Shown here: positions 37,101 to 44,568 of the stretch, piece after piece
How the letters are laid out: each line of letters begins with the position of its first letter
Numbering within the stretch: position 1 is the first letter of the stretch
From: Polyangiaceae bacterium
Lineage (GTDB): Bacteria > Myxococcota_A > Polyangia > Polyangiales > Polyangiaceae
Direction: 5' to 3'
Assembly (NCBI GenBank): GCA_016715885.1
Contig: JADJXL010000016.1
Location: 313,501-377,500, forward strand
DNA: 64,000 nt
The notes under the pieces: model-generated
What the model saw: the letters and a program-made list of their open reading frames with translations, nothing else
Database searches by the model: none
Told to the model about the DNA's origin: nothing
Position numbers and translations under genes: made by a program

Positions 37101-37607
37101 GTTCGTCGATATGGTCCGGATGGACGCGAGCGGGATACGACGATGTACGCCGAGCCCATCGTGCACCGATATTCATCGAAAGCAACGCTTCTTGGATTCC
37201 CCAAGGAAACCTTCGGTGAGATTTCCCCCGCGGCATTGCATGCGCTAACGCATCTATTTCGTGTCACGCTCTCGGCTTTCGTTGCTCACCGCGAAGAGGA
37301 CCTGCTGGTGGTGCGGGCAAAAGACGTGGGATCGTCTTTACAATCCGGTATTGCATTCGTCGACGCGCATCCGGGCGGCGTGGGTTTTTCCGAAGCGGTT
37401 ACGCTGGATGTTCTCCGCGTGATGGTAGGTTTTTCATTGGCCATCGTCGAGCGGTGCCCGATGCGTTGCAAGGATGCGTCGGGGTGTTCCCGGTGCGTGC
37501 GGATCGTGAATTGTCACGCCGAACAGCATGAAATGGCATTGCTCGACAAACAGGGTGTCGCGGAACTATTGCGGAAGATGCTGAAGGTGGAACCTGTCGC
37601 AACGTGA
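34194..37607 (+). CDS. Membrane-anchored MrfA/YprA-like protein with degenerate helicase motifs and DUF1998 zinc domain
   Basis: 1137 residues starting at ATG 34194 inside the previous stop (ATGA). Four membrane helices lie within 1-260 (about 24-42, 56-80, 128-147, 228-245), then a Pro/Ala linker. From 355 the order follows YprA/MrfA helicases: Walker A PPLSGKTTT (366-374), ALIFADPAGIHREL (440-453, matching TNPDMLH), LVIVPDLDEWQGPSGAHLSLL in the place of VDEAHTYRGxxGSH (Walker B Asp replaced by Pro), and RIRCLMTAD. I find no GRAGR-type motif VI. The C-terminus has AHPGGVGF and C1088, C1092, C1098, C1101 of the DUF1998 zinc domain. MrfA unwinds DNA in crosslink repair in Bacillus; membrane anchoring and lost catalytic residues argue for another role here. 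Confidence 0.75.
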   Translation: MRDVILDILVAWSRTGRAMPWRSGLLGALAAFVVIAYLAAIARSRFELRAMRVSTGPLFALAGVIVFALGAVVALADAILAWQDMPLVEERILLFFAPGEGQAAYEELRRLLGILEGGRFILPGSVHVPLSLFFAGILYIGIVFWAARTLEEMASIEQKPDDVLAKERAEEEKKIKKAIAEGRPLPTAPASSIPLADDRFGRVFKMLGHWTSVEFVEDRFLRWQGPLVFSVTGLLLLALPSALGGHLSAPLWVGSAILLDGLRRNLATPTKPPAKPPAEPAAPEKTQRPPIQPLILAVHEAEGPLLLPPKQPEAAPGQLSPGTDLRAKRMLDDLARELGALRGLYVHQGLTGDAFAARKNILLSTPPLSGKTTTLELLLFYSLLVDAEAVLWIAPSAAEAAIAERRVLARAEALRWKWNVHSANLAVSKGTVDPTHGNPALIFADPAGIHRELCGRQQEWSGFLGGLGLVIVPDLDEWQGPSGAHLSLLLRRLRRAVSRCAPVPPGAKPPGERIRCLMTADPVFRDLGQFAERIIGRPVLQLGPEVSAAPRPPAVSYCLPPAARPDRDYHPAVRILGEALAHGFSAELFGYEDVLSRADVARANEWSLGRGVATRGRSFAAERDEANAALAGAEVVIARLRADRYALSQTLVAHVGFRAATIPDARMASLGAGERVGKAILPRMPVAEEPSADKPQIGEGQTELQGQLNAEGIAAQEVERKVLVLWQPDPDPLSALLAHERPPFDHPDFALGQTIVVDPLADAIQRVHLHAALAEAAWSMEELVQDFSRPVVRAEIDAMRNAGEASSTSLREETRIVLDSARGTRQDVSMFSLSLGEPPEAMRFDVAGEPAEVVDRHTGDVLFGVERARMLSAAYPGRIFVLRGGRYVVKPLEEQDGIEQGRVACEREERWLVTSPIRVVDCKPIERRVSGNAARAGNAERRAEPTRSIGGAAFYFERRLVDIEETVLGVRRYGPDGRERDTTMYAEPIVHRYSSKATLLGFPKETFGEISPAALHALTHLFRVTLSAFVAHREEDLLVVRAKDVGSSLQSGIAFVDAHPGGVGFSEAVTLDVLRVMVGFSLAIVERCPMRCKDASGCSRCVRIVNCHAEQHEMALLDKQGVAELLRKMLKVEPVAT

Positions 37608-37619
37608 CGTGCATCGACA

Positions 37620-38753
37620 TCAATTCGTGCTTTTACAATCCGCGGCGCAACCATCTCCACTCGATGTATTGCCGTCGTCGCACACTTCTCCCGCGTCCAA
37701 AATGTCGTCGCCGCACCGAGGTATCGTGCAATCGAGACGGCATTCGGACGGGACGTCGAGCGAAATGATTTTGGCTGGTTGATTCGCGACGAGCGCGATT
37801 CGTTCGCCGTCTCCGTCGACGTATTCCCACGTCGAGATCCCCGATGCAAATTGCGAAGCGATTTCGATGACGAACGCCCCGGGGGCCGGCAAACCCGAAA
37901 GAGCCCCACCGTCGCTGTTGTCGTTGAAGGTCCACTCACCGAGCGCTGCCGTAGGCTCCGTCAAGAAAAATTCCTTTTTCCCATCGTCGGTGATGGCAAC
38001 GAACGTGCCCGATGGCAATCCCGACATGGATTGAATCACCTTGGAATCGGGCTGAGTTTCTGGTGACGTCCCTTTGTCGGCACCGTGAATCGTCACGAGC
38101 CCCAATCGTCCTTCTGGGCCAATATCACGATACAAGAAGAGGTTGCTCGTACCTACCTCTTCGAAACCCGTGTGTGCGCTCGCCGAGAAGTAATTGTAAA
38201 ATGAATTGACGGATTCGTCTCGCTCCACGGGCTCGATGGGACGCACGAGGTCTCCTTGCACGAGCAAAAACGCAGGGCGATCGGCATTCAAGACGCCTCC
38301 GTCGCATTGCTCGAATCCCGCGTGAACGAAGCCGTCGCCACAGATTGCCGGCAAACAACGCGAAGGACAAGCGTCCGTATCGATGCCATTGCCGTCGTCA
38401 CACAGCTCGCCCGCTTCGACAATGCCATTGCCGCAGCTTGGCAAAGCGCAATCGTTGGTACAGCCGTCACCGGGCACGGAATTGTTGTCGTCGCATGCTT
38501 CCACGCCGGCATGCACGATTCCGTCGCCGCATCGTGCAAAGACACATGCCGAAAGACACGCATCCGTGCTGATGGAATTGCGGTCGTCACACATTTCCCC
38601 GGGGTCCACCACACCGTCGCCACAACCAGGACCGAGCGATTCTGATTCGGGAACATCGAGTGGCGTACGCCCGCAAGCACCCGCGACGAGCGCAAGCATG
38701 AACAAAGAACGTATACGATGTTTAGCGCGATGAGCTACGGCGGGATGATGCAT
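37620..38753 (-). CDS. Cys-rich lipoprotein with DUF4215 repeats
   Basis: A 377-residue surface lipoprotein: signal peptide with lipobox ALVAGAC, then four tandem DUF4215 (myxobacterial Cys-rich) repeats of the form CGDGxVxxGExCDDxN...C...C in residues 40-155, a central beta-rich domain of about 170 residues without recognisable family (contains SFYNYFSASAHTGFE), and a fifth repeat at the end (CGDDILDAGEVCDDGN). The repeats are expected to be disulfide-bonded and are common in exported myxobacterial proteins. It converges with the helicase-like gene only 12 bases apart, which marks the end of that operon. Confidence 0.85.
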   Translation of the reverse strand: MHHPAVAHRAKHRIRSLFMLALVAGACGRTPLDVPESESLGPGCGDGVVDPGEMCDDRNSISTDACLSACVFARCGDGIVHAGVEACDDNNSVPGDGCTNDCALPSCGNGIVEAGELCDDGNGIDTDACPSRCLPAICGDGFVHAGFEQCDGGVLNADRPAFLLVQGDLVRPIEPVERDESVNSFYNYFSASAHTGFEEVGTSNLFLYRDIGPEGRLGLVTIHGADKGTSPETQPDSKVIQSMSGLPSGTFVAITDDGKKEFFLTEPTAALGEWTFNDNSDGGALSGLPAPGAFVIEIASQFASGISTWEYVDGDGERIALVANQPAKIISLDVPSECRLDCTIPRCGDDILDAGEVCDDGNTSSGDGCAADCKSTN

Positions 38754-38812
38754 GCGAATCCCCCAATCGTGCCGGCCTATCAGATGACTCGAACGTCACC
38801 CGGACGAATGTT

Positions 38813-39319
38813 TCAAGGATTGGCTTTGACAGGTTCGGCAGGACAACCAAGCGCCGGCTTCGCTTGGCGCGCATAACGTTCGCTCACCGCCTTGCGGAGA
38901 ATACCTTCGTCCAAAAATGGCGGCTCACCATCTTTCCGCCACGCTTCGAGCGCCACGGCCGTCGCGTCCTTGCAAGCCATCTCTTTGCGTATGGCGCGAC
39001 AAACCAGCGCCTCCACCGAGCTCGCGTCGCGGATCGGACACGTCGTCGGATCCTCGCACGCCTTCACCGCTTCATCCGAACATGCGCGACAGTTGAACGC
39101 GTCGAGGTGTTCTTTTGACGTCAAAAGACACGTCGCGAGATCCGTACACACGTCGGACGCCTCGCAAGCAGGCAGAGCCGGCGCTGCGGGCGTTTTGGGC
39201 GTTTGTCCTTCTGTACTCGCAGCGCTCCCACCACATGCGCAGGCGAGCCCGAGGGCCACGCTGAGCACCGCTCCCAATGCGAGGCGTTTGCTTGCCGCCG
39301 TACCCATCACCTTGTTCAT
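38813..39319 (-). CDS. Small Cys-rich lipoprotein
   Basis: Start placed at ATG 39319 (MNKVMGTAASKRLAL), 35 codons inside the longest frame, because a signal peptide with lipobox ACACG follows; ATG 39307 is the alternative. The mature 140-residue part has at least ten Cys spaced as CxxxDxCxxLxxC and CRACSDEAVKAC, likely forming disulfides in the periplasm. No family recognised. Divergent from the SDR gene with only 75 bases between the start codons. Confidence 0.7.
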   Translation of the reverse strand: MNKVMGTAASKRLALGAVLSVALGLACACGGSAASTEGQTPKTPAAPALPACEASDVCTDLATCLLTSKEHLDAFNCRACSDEAVKACEDPTTCPIRDASSVEALVCRAIRKEMACKDATAVALEAWRKDGEPPFLDEGILRKAVSERYARQAKPALGCPAEPVKANP

Positions 39320-39394
39320 CGGCCGCGAGGGTAACTCATGCGCATCGTGCGAGGGAAGCCTCACGCGCCCTTGTCGCCCGCGCGCGTTCGTCTT

Positions 39395-40180
39395 ATGCGT
39401 CTCGTCGTGGACCTCGACCTTCAAGGCACTGTCGTTTTCGTGACGGGCGCATCGGGCACCATTGGCAACGAGATCTGCCGCGCGTTTCTCGATGAGGGAG
39501 CCCTCGTCGCCGCATTCTCCCGGCGCGGCATGCCCGAGGGAGATCGCGAACGCACGTTGTCGCTCATCGGCGACGTGCGCGATGTCGAATCCATCGACGC
39601 AGCGATGCGCGAAACGGAGAAACGATTCGGTCGCGTCGATGTGTGCGTCGCGGGCGCCGGATTATGGCCTCCCCAGCCGGTCATGCTGCACCAGATCGAC
39701 CCGGCACGCGTGCGTGAGGTTGTCGAGACGAACCTACTCGGATCGATGTGGACCGCGCGCGCATTTCTCGCATCGCTCGAACGGACGGGGCCACGTACGG
39801 ATGCGCGCGGCTCGAGCATCGTCTTCGTCGGTTCGACGGCAGGGCACTTCGGCGAACGTGGACACAGCGAATACGCTGCGAGCAAGTCGGCTCTTCGAGG
39901 CCTCACCGCGTCGCTCAAAAACGAGATCGTGCTGCTCGACCCGCACGGCCGCGTCAATCTCGTCGAGCCAGGTTGGACCGTGACGCCGACGATCCAAGAA
40001 TATCTCGAACGCCACGGCGTGCTCGAAAGGACCATGCGCACCATGTCGCTACGGCAGCTCGCAGCGCCGTTGGATGTTGCGCGCGCCATCTTGTTCTTGG
40101 CGTCGCCTGCAATGTCGCGCCACGTCACGGGCGAATCGCTTCTCGTCGCGGGAGGCATGGAAGGCCGTGTGCTCTGGTAG
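39395..40180 (+). CDS. Short-chain dehydrogenase/reductase
   Basis: Classical SDR of 261 residues with the NAD(P)-binding motif TGASGTIG (17-24), the AGAG strand-4 motif, Ser (in VGSTAG) and the catalytic pair Y160 and K164 in SEYAASKSAL. The C-terminal MSRHVTGESLLVAGGM is typical of the family. I use ATG 39395 rather than 39338 because it places the first beta strand about ten residues in, as usual. Substrate unknown; the neighbouring CBS gene on the same strand is 65 bases downstream. Confidence 0.9.
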   Translation: MRLVVDLDLQGTVVFVTGASGTIGNEICRAFLDEGALVAAFSRRGMPEGDRERTLSLIGDVRDVESIDAAMRETEKRFGRVDVCVAGAGLWPPQPVMLHQIDPARVREVVETNLLGSMWTARAFLASLERTGPRTDARGSSIVFVGSTAGHFGERGHSEYAASKSALRGLTASLKNEIVLLDPHGRVNLVEPGWTVTPTIQEYLERHGVLERTMRTMSLRQLAAPLDVARAILFLASPAMSRHVTGESLLVAGGMEGRVLW

Positions 40181-40245
40181 GTGCGAGGCGCCCTGCTGCT
40201 TTCACAGCTTGCACAAAACGGCGCGAACGACTACCCGTTGCCCCC

Positions 40246-40659
40246 ATGCCGAATCGCCGAACGATCCGCAAGTACATGACCCCGAGTCCTGTCACCGTCA
40301 CGCGCACGACGACCATGGCGCGCGCGATGAAAGTGCTCGACGAACACGGCTTCAGGCACCTGCCCATCATCGACGACGCCGGAAAGCTCGTCGGGTGTTT
40401 GTCCGAGCGCGAGCTGAAGATCGTCGAGAACATGCGTGTCGTCGATGCTGGCATGGCGTGCGTCGAAGACTTCATCCTCGGCCCGCCCTATGCCGTCTCG
40501 CCAGACACTACGTTGCGCGAAGTCACGCAGGCGATGGCCGAAAACAAGCACGGATCGGCCGTCGTCGTCGAAGGCGATCGTGTCGTCGGCATGTTCACCA
40601 CCGTCAATGCCCTCCGTGCCCTCTCGTCGGTCCTCGACGAGCTCGAAGGCGCCGAATAA
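40246..40659 (+). CDS. Tandem CBS-domain protein
   Basis: A stand-alone pair of CBS motifs in 137 residues from ATG 40246: first MTPSPVTVTRTTTMARAM with GFRHLPIIDDAGKLVGCLSE, second PPYAVSPDTTLREVTQAM with GSAVVVEGDRVVGMFT (each shown in parts). Such Bateman modules bind adenine nucleotides and usually sense energy state or regulate partner enzymes. Frames extending upstream overlap the SDR gene and are not credible. No partner enzyme is fused. Confidence 0.9.
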   Translation: MPNRRTIRKYMTPSPVTVTRTTTMARAMKVLDEHGFRHLPIIDDAGKLVGCLSERELKIVENMRVVDAGMACVEDFILGPPYAVSPDTTLREVTQAMAENKHGSAVVVEGDRVVGMFTTVNALRALSSVLDELEGAE

Positions 40660-40783
40660 AGCCCTGACATCCGCCGCCTACGCGTTTCGGACGTCGAGTT
40701 TGTCTCGGAACGCGCGAGAAGCTCCTTGGCATAAATGTGCCAGGTTCTTCGTGCTCTCTCGCTGATCGGGTATTCTCGCGTCA

Positions 40784-42400
40784 GTGGGCGACGGTTCTGC
40801 CGACACACTGACCGCATGCATACGACCTTTGGCGCGTCGGTTCGTCGTGCGCGGGCTCGTCGCGCTGCTCGTCGCGGCATGCAGCGCGCCTGAAGAACCT
40901 CCTGGACGCAGCGTCGAGGCAACCGAGCCGCAAGCGTTTGTCGTTACGCACCCTTCGGCGAGCTCTCTGCCGCTCCCGCCGGATGCGGCTTTACCGGAGA
41001 TTGAAATCACCGAACCGACTGCCCATGATCTCGAGCCCGGGCATGGTCACAAGCTCGCAAGCATTGCGATGCGCAATTACATCTACATTGCGCCAGATTA
41101 TCAATCGACGCGGCTCGGTTATTTGCGAGCGGGCGCCATTGTCGATCGTGCGGCCGTGCCGGCGGGGTTCAAACGTTGCAAAGCTGGGTTTTATCGAATT
41201 CATCCGCGCGGCTACGTCTGCGCGGGCATCGGTGCGTCGCTCGATGTGGACCATCCCGTGGCGCTTGCGGCCTATCGCGGGCCTCGTCGAGGTGAGCCAT
41301 TCCCGTACCATTACGTCATTTCACGCGTGCCGACGCCGCATCTTTATGTTCACTTGCCGACGCCCCAAGAGCAGTACGATGTCGAGGGCAGGCCGGTCGA
41401 TTCGCCACCGATGAATCCGTGGGTATTGCGAGAAATCGCAGAGACCGTGGGGGAGCCGGATGCGCTTTCGGCATTTCTTGCAAGCGGAAAAGATTTGCCC
41501 AAACCGGCAGGGGCGCAGGAGCGCATGCGATTTCCAGCGCACCGTGGCCGCGCCAAACCTCGATCGGCGTTCGGCCTCATTGCGACGTTCGATTGGACGA
41601 ACCGCCGTTTTGGCCTCACCACCGAGCTCGACCTCGTGCCGATCGATCGCACGCGCCTCGTTCGTCTTTCATCGATGCGTGGCATCAAAATGGCCGGCGA
41701 GGAATTCGTGCCCGCGTTCGTCACGCATCACGGTTTGCATGCGCTGCGCCCGGATCCCGAAGGGAAACTGCGCGAAGCGGAATTGGTTCCATTTCGATCG
41801 GGTTATTCGCTCACGGGTGGAGCGTCGAGTGGCGGGACGCATCGTATTCAGGGAAAACCCGGCGAAGCATTGGCGGCGTTTTTGGAGACGGCCGAAGGGG
41901 TTTGGCTTCCTGCATCGAGCTTGCGCATTGGCCGATTGGGGACCGATTTGTGGGGTCATGCCAAACGCGGCAAACGTTGGATCGACGTATCCATCGAGCG
42001 GCAGATGCTCATTGCGTACGAGGGCACGCGTCCCGTCTTTGCGACGCTCGTATCGACGGGCCGAGGTGGCCTTTCGGATCCGCAAACGACGAGCGCCACG
42101 GTGCAAGGGACGTTTTTCGTGCAATCGAAGCACGTGTCTGCGACGATGGATGGCGATCCTCAAGACGAAACGGCGCGCGAATTACACGACGTGCCGTACG
42201 TGCAATATTTTCATCAGAATTACGCGATTCACGGAGCCTATTGGCACGATCAATTCGGCAAGACGAAGAGCAATGGATGCGTGAACGTTTCCCCTGCAGA
42301 TGCTGCGTGGCTCTTCGAGTTCACCGATCCTCGCGTGCCCGCTGAATGGCATGGCGCCATGACACCCGCTGGCGGCACGCTCATTTACATTCATCCGTGA
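40784..42400 (+). CDS. L,D-transpeptidase (YkuD) lipoprotein
   Basis: 538 residues from GTG 40784; signal peptide with lipobox LVAAC. After a Pro-rich linker there is a bacterial SH3-like section (about 90-150) and a long middle region, then the YkuD catalytic core at the C-terminus: H483 and H488 in HGAYWHDQFG and the nucleophile C499 in SNGCVNVSP. These enzymes form 3-3 crosslinks in peptidoglycan or attach lipoproteins to it. The lipobox suggests it is anchored in a membrane, facing the cell wall. The intergenic stretch after it (42401-42637) holds no gene that I can support. Confidence 0.9.
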   Translation: MGDGSADTLTACIRPLARRFVVRGLVALLVAACSAPEEPPGRSVEATEPQAFVVTHPSASSLPLPPDAALPEIEITEPTAHDLEPGHGHKLASIAMRNYIYIAPDYQSTRLGYLRAGAIVDRAAVPAGFKRCKAGFYRIHPRGYVCAGIGASLDVDHPVALAAYRGPRRGEPFPYHYVISRVPTPHLYVHLPTPQEQYDVEGRPVDSPPMNPWVLREIAETVGEPDALSAFLASGKDLPKPAGAQERMRFPAHRGRAKPRSAFGLIATFDWTNRRFGLTTELDLVPIDRTRLVRLSSMRGIKMAGEEFVPAFVTHHGLHALRPDPEGKLREAELVPFRSGYSLTGGASSGGTHRIQGKPGEALAAFLETAEGVWLPASSLRIGRLGTDLWGHAKRGKRWIDVSIERQMLIAYEGTRPVFATLVSTGRGGLSDPQTTSATVQGTFFVQSKHVSATMDGDPQDETARELHDVPYVQYFHQNYAIHGAYWHDQFGKTKSNGCVNVSPADAAWLFEFTDPRVPAEWHGAMTPAGGTLIYIHP

Positions 42401-42637
42401 TGGTGCCCAATTCGACGTGATCGTCGACTTATACGAAATCACGTCCTCACCCACGTCCTGTCGCACTCGACCCCCGGCCATTCCTCGAAATAGCGAGCGT
42501 ACCTGTGCTTCGCGCTACCTGCTTGACCTTTAGCAATTCCACGCTGTAGCCTGCCTGCGGCGCCGATGCGTGCGCTGGGGTGGAGGTTGCTTGCGATGGC
42601 GGGGTGGCTTCGCCGGGTAGCTTTGGCATGGCTGGCG

Positions 42638-43171
42638 CTAGGTGGCCGTTTTCAGCTTGTCCAGCAGCGCTCCCAGATTGTCGAGCTCATGTCGATAATA
42701 TTCGGCGGCGCTTTCCGTGACGCCCGGTTCGGCGAGCAGTCGGTGCAGGTCGTTGATGACGGGCTCGAGCACACCAAGCCCGATGCTGGGCTGCTCGTTT
42801 TGTCGACAGCATTCGGCGTAATACCACGTCATGGTGCAGGTTCGATCGATGTTGGTGAACCCCAGACGAAGCATATCGTCCCAGCACTTTCGACATGTAT
42901 CGAACGGTTGACAGTTCTCGACGGCGGCCATGAGAACAGCTTCCGCGATGCGTCGTTTCGTTTCAAGCACGGCGATCTCATCGTTACCTGCGCGAGCAAT
43001 GAATTCGCGCTCGACCGTTCGGTATGCGACTTCGATTGCACCAAAGTCGCTATCGAATGTGGCCACGCGCGTTTTGGCTATCGCTTTTGCCAGGTCCCGA
43101 CTCCTCGAGTCCGGCAATCCGTCATCTTGCATGATATCGGCTGCTTTCGTCTTGATGTTTGCTTCCGCCAT
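42638..43171 (-). CDS. Conserved protein of unknown function, possible immunity protein
   Basis: A 177-residue soluble, mostly helical protein with Cys/Trp-rich middle (CQPFDTCRKCWDDML, WYYAECC). GGAAGG lies 6 bases before ATG 43171, which supports the call. It follows by 18 bases the remnant of a Cys-rich secreted protein (43190-43420) on the same strand. That order, toxin-like tip followed by a small soluble protein, is typical of RHS-type cassettes, so it could be an orphan immunity gene; this is inference and no family is recognised. Confidence 0.7.
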   Translation of the reverse strand: MAEANIKTKAADIMQDDGLPDSRSRDLAKAIAKTRVATFDSDFGAIEVAYRTVEREFIARAGNDEIAVLETKRRIAEAVLMAAVENCQPFDTCRKCWDDMLRLGFTNIDRTCTMTWYYAECCRQNEQPSIGLGVLEPVINDLHRLLAEPGVTESAAEYYRHELDNLGALLDKLKTAT

Positions 43172-43189
43172 GCAGTACCTTCCGGTTGG

Positions 43190-43420
43190 CTAATACTTGC
43201 ACGATACCGTGCCCCTTGTCGCTGGGGCTCGTGGTGGCCATATCCCCCCACTGCGTACGCATGCTTCTCGACACCAATCGCATCGCGTCGCGTCGTACAC
43301 GCTTCCGGGCTCATCGGCAAGCGGGCTTTCCAGACATGCCACATAGTGTACGTGACATATTCGTTTTGCCTCTTTCCATTTATCGAGCGACCCCGTGATA
43401 TCCTTTGCCGCCGCAACCGG
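43190..43420 (-). pseudogene. Remnant of a Cys-rich protein C-terminus without a start codon
   Basis: The frame encodes a Pro-rich linker and then DKWKEAKRICHVHYVACLE, CDWCREACVRSGGIWPP and a closing VSCKY, with regular Cys spacing typical of a folded secreted domain. No ATG, GTG or TTG precedes it in frame except at 43771, inside another gene. The upstream sequence consists of 43-bp repeats that change frame at every copy. I read it as the tail of a gene, possibly an RHS-type toxin, that lost its front part. Confidence 0.45.
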
Positions 43421-43466
43421 GTCGGGGCCAGGGCTCGGGGCGGGACGGACGAGCGCGGGCGCGGGC

Positions 43467-43595
43467 GTCGCCGTATCGAGAGACGGACGAAGCGTGGGGC
43501 GCGAGGCTCGTCGCCGTATCGGGAGACGCGCGAAGCGTGGAGTGCGAGGCTCGTCGCCGTATCGGGAGACGCGCGAAGCGTGGAGCGCGAGGGGC
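43467..43595. repeat. 43-bp tandem repeat, three copies
   Basis: Copies start at 43467, 43510 and 43553, each beginning GTCGCCGTATCG and ending in GCGAGG plus three bases; copies 2 and 3 are almost identical and the first differs at several positions. The period is not a multiple of three. It lies between two minus-strand genes and fills most of a 451-base gap together with the Cys-rich remnant. Confidence 0.85.
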
Positions 43596-43622
43596 GACGC
43601 GTGTCGCGACCTTGGCGAAGCG

Positions 43623-44372
43623 TCAGCGTCCGGGCGTTTCGGCCGTGGGCGCAGGTTCGGACTTGTTCCGGCGAGCGGCGGCTTCGTCGCGCGTTTTTTG
43701 GAGTTGATCGAAGTAGCTGAAAACACGCGCTTCGAGGTCTCGGGGAAGGGACGTGTCTTCTTCGATTTCATCGATGAGCGCTGCGCGAAAACGCGACAAC
43801 AACCCTAGCGTCGTCGTGCGGATTTTCAGCACTGGCGTGCCAAGCGTGTCGGTACCCACGAGCGATCGGTCGTTCAGCAATTTGTCGATATCGTCCCCGG
43901 CATCGATGAATGCAGTGGCCCAATCGAGCATCGTCGCGCCGGCGGGATGAGGCACGGCAATGGCTTGGAGGTCGGCTTTGAGCGAATCGAGCAGCGGCCG
44001 TTTGCGCATGGCGGTGGCTGCTTCATTGGCATACGAAGCGCGCAGCACGCCGAGCTTCGGGACGAAAGCGTCGCGTACGCGAATTGCCGCGTCCTTCAAT
44101 CCTTGGGGTGCCGACGGCAAACGAATGATCGCCTCCGTATAATAGTGAATGGCTTCGCCGAATCCGTCGTGGTGCTCGTCTTTGACAGCGAGCTCTTGTG
44201 CGAGCGGGCGCCCTCCGCGCATGGCTTCGGGCACGGCTTCGAGCTGCGTTTGCTGCTTGGCAAGCTTGGGGGCATACAGCTTGCCGGTTGTAGATAACAA
44301 TAGATCCGCTTTTCGCTCGGTCGCGAGGTTTCGCAAGCCGAGCAGGATGTCACCCAGACCGAGGTTACGCAT
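43623..44372 (-). CDS. Conserved hypothetical helical protein
   Basis: 249 residues, no signal peptide, predicted almost entirely helical, with a charged C-terminal tail (KTRDEAAARRNKSEPAP). The opening MRNLGLGDILLGLRNLATE and internal HYYTEAIIRLPSAP are not motifs I recognise. GGAG precedes ATG 44372 at a rather long distance. It is the first gene upstream of the repeat region and is divergent from the lipoprotein gene at 44569. Codon use looks like that of its neighbours. Confidence 0.65.
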   Translation of the reverse strand: MRNLGLGDILLGLRNLATERKADLLLSTTGKLYAPKLAKQQTQLEAVPEAMRGGRPLAQELAVKDEHHDGFGEAIHYYTEAIIRLPSAPQGLKDAAIRVRDAFVPKLGVLRASYANEAATAMRKRPLLDSLKADLQAIAVPHPAGATMLDWATAFIDAGDDIDKLLNDRSLVGTDTLGTPVLKIRTTTLGLLSRFRAALIDEIEEDTSLPRDLEARVFSYFDQLQKTRDEAAARRNKSEPAPTAETPGR

Positions 44373-44515
44373 GTGGGCGACGGTACTCCGTACAGGCGAG
44401 CGAGGTCAAGAAAGAAGCGGCAGGCGTGAGCACTGAAGCTCCACACGCAGCGAAGCGTTGGAACGTGCGTGGAGATACGGGCATCACGAGGCGATGCAGC
44501 GATACATAAAAGGGT

Positions 44516-44530
44516 CGTTTTTGAAAAACG
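44516..44530. promoter_or_regulatory. 15-base near-perfect palindrome upstream of lipoprotein gene
   Basis: CGTTTTT and AAAAACG flank a single G, 39 bases before GTG 44569 in an AT-rich patch. The spacer is too short for a good hairpin, so an operator site is more likely than a terminator. Tentative. Confidence 0.3.
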
Positions 44531-44568
44531 CGCTTTGAAAACATAGTTGCCAGTGCTACTTTTTCGCC

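Noticed and set aside
39748..40245. N-terminal extension of the CBS-pair protein into the SDR gene
   Set aside because: Arg-rich out-of-frame reading of the SDR gene; the CBS motif starts right after ATG 40246.
43467..43595. CRISPR-like array
   Set aside because: The 43-bp units are directly adjacent without unique spacers and no cas gene is present.
42566..43720. Plus-strand frame of 384 codons over the unknown minus-strand gene and the 43-bp repeat
   Set aside because: No ribosome-binding site or domain; its end only reads the tandem repeats; the minus-strand gene has GGAAGG before its ATG.
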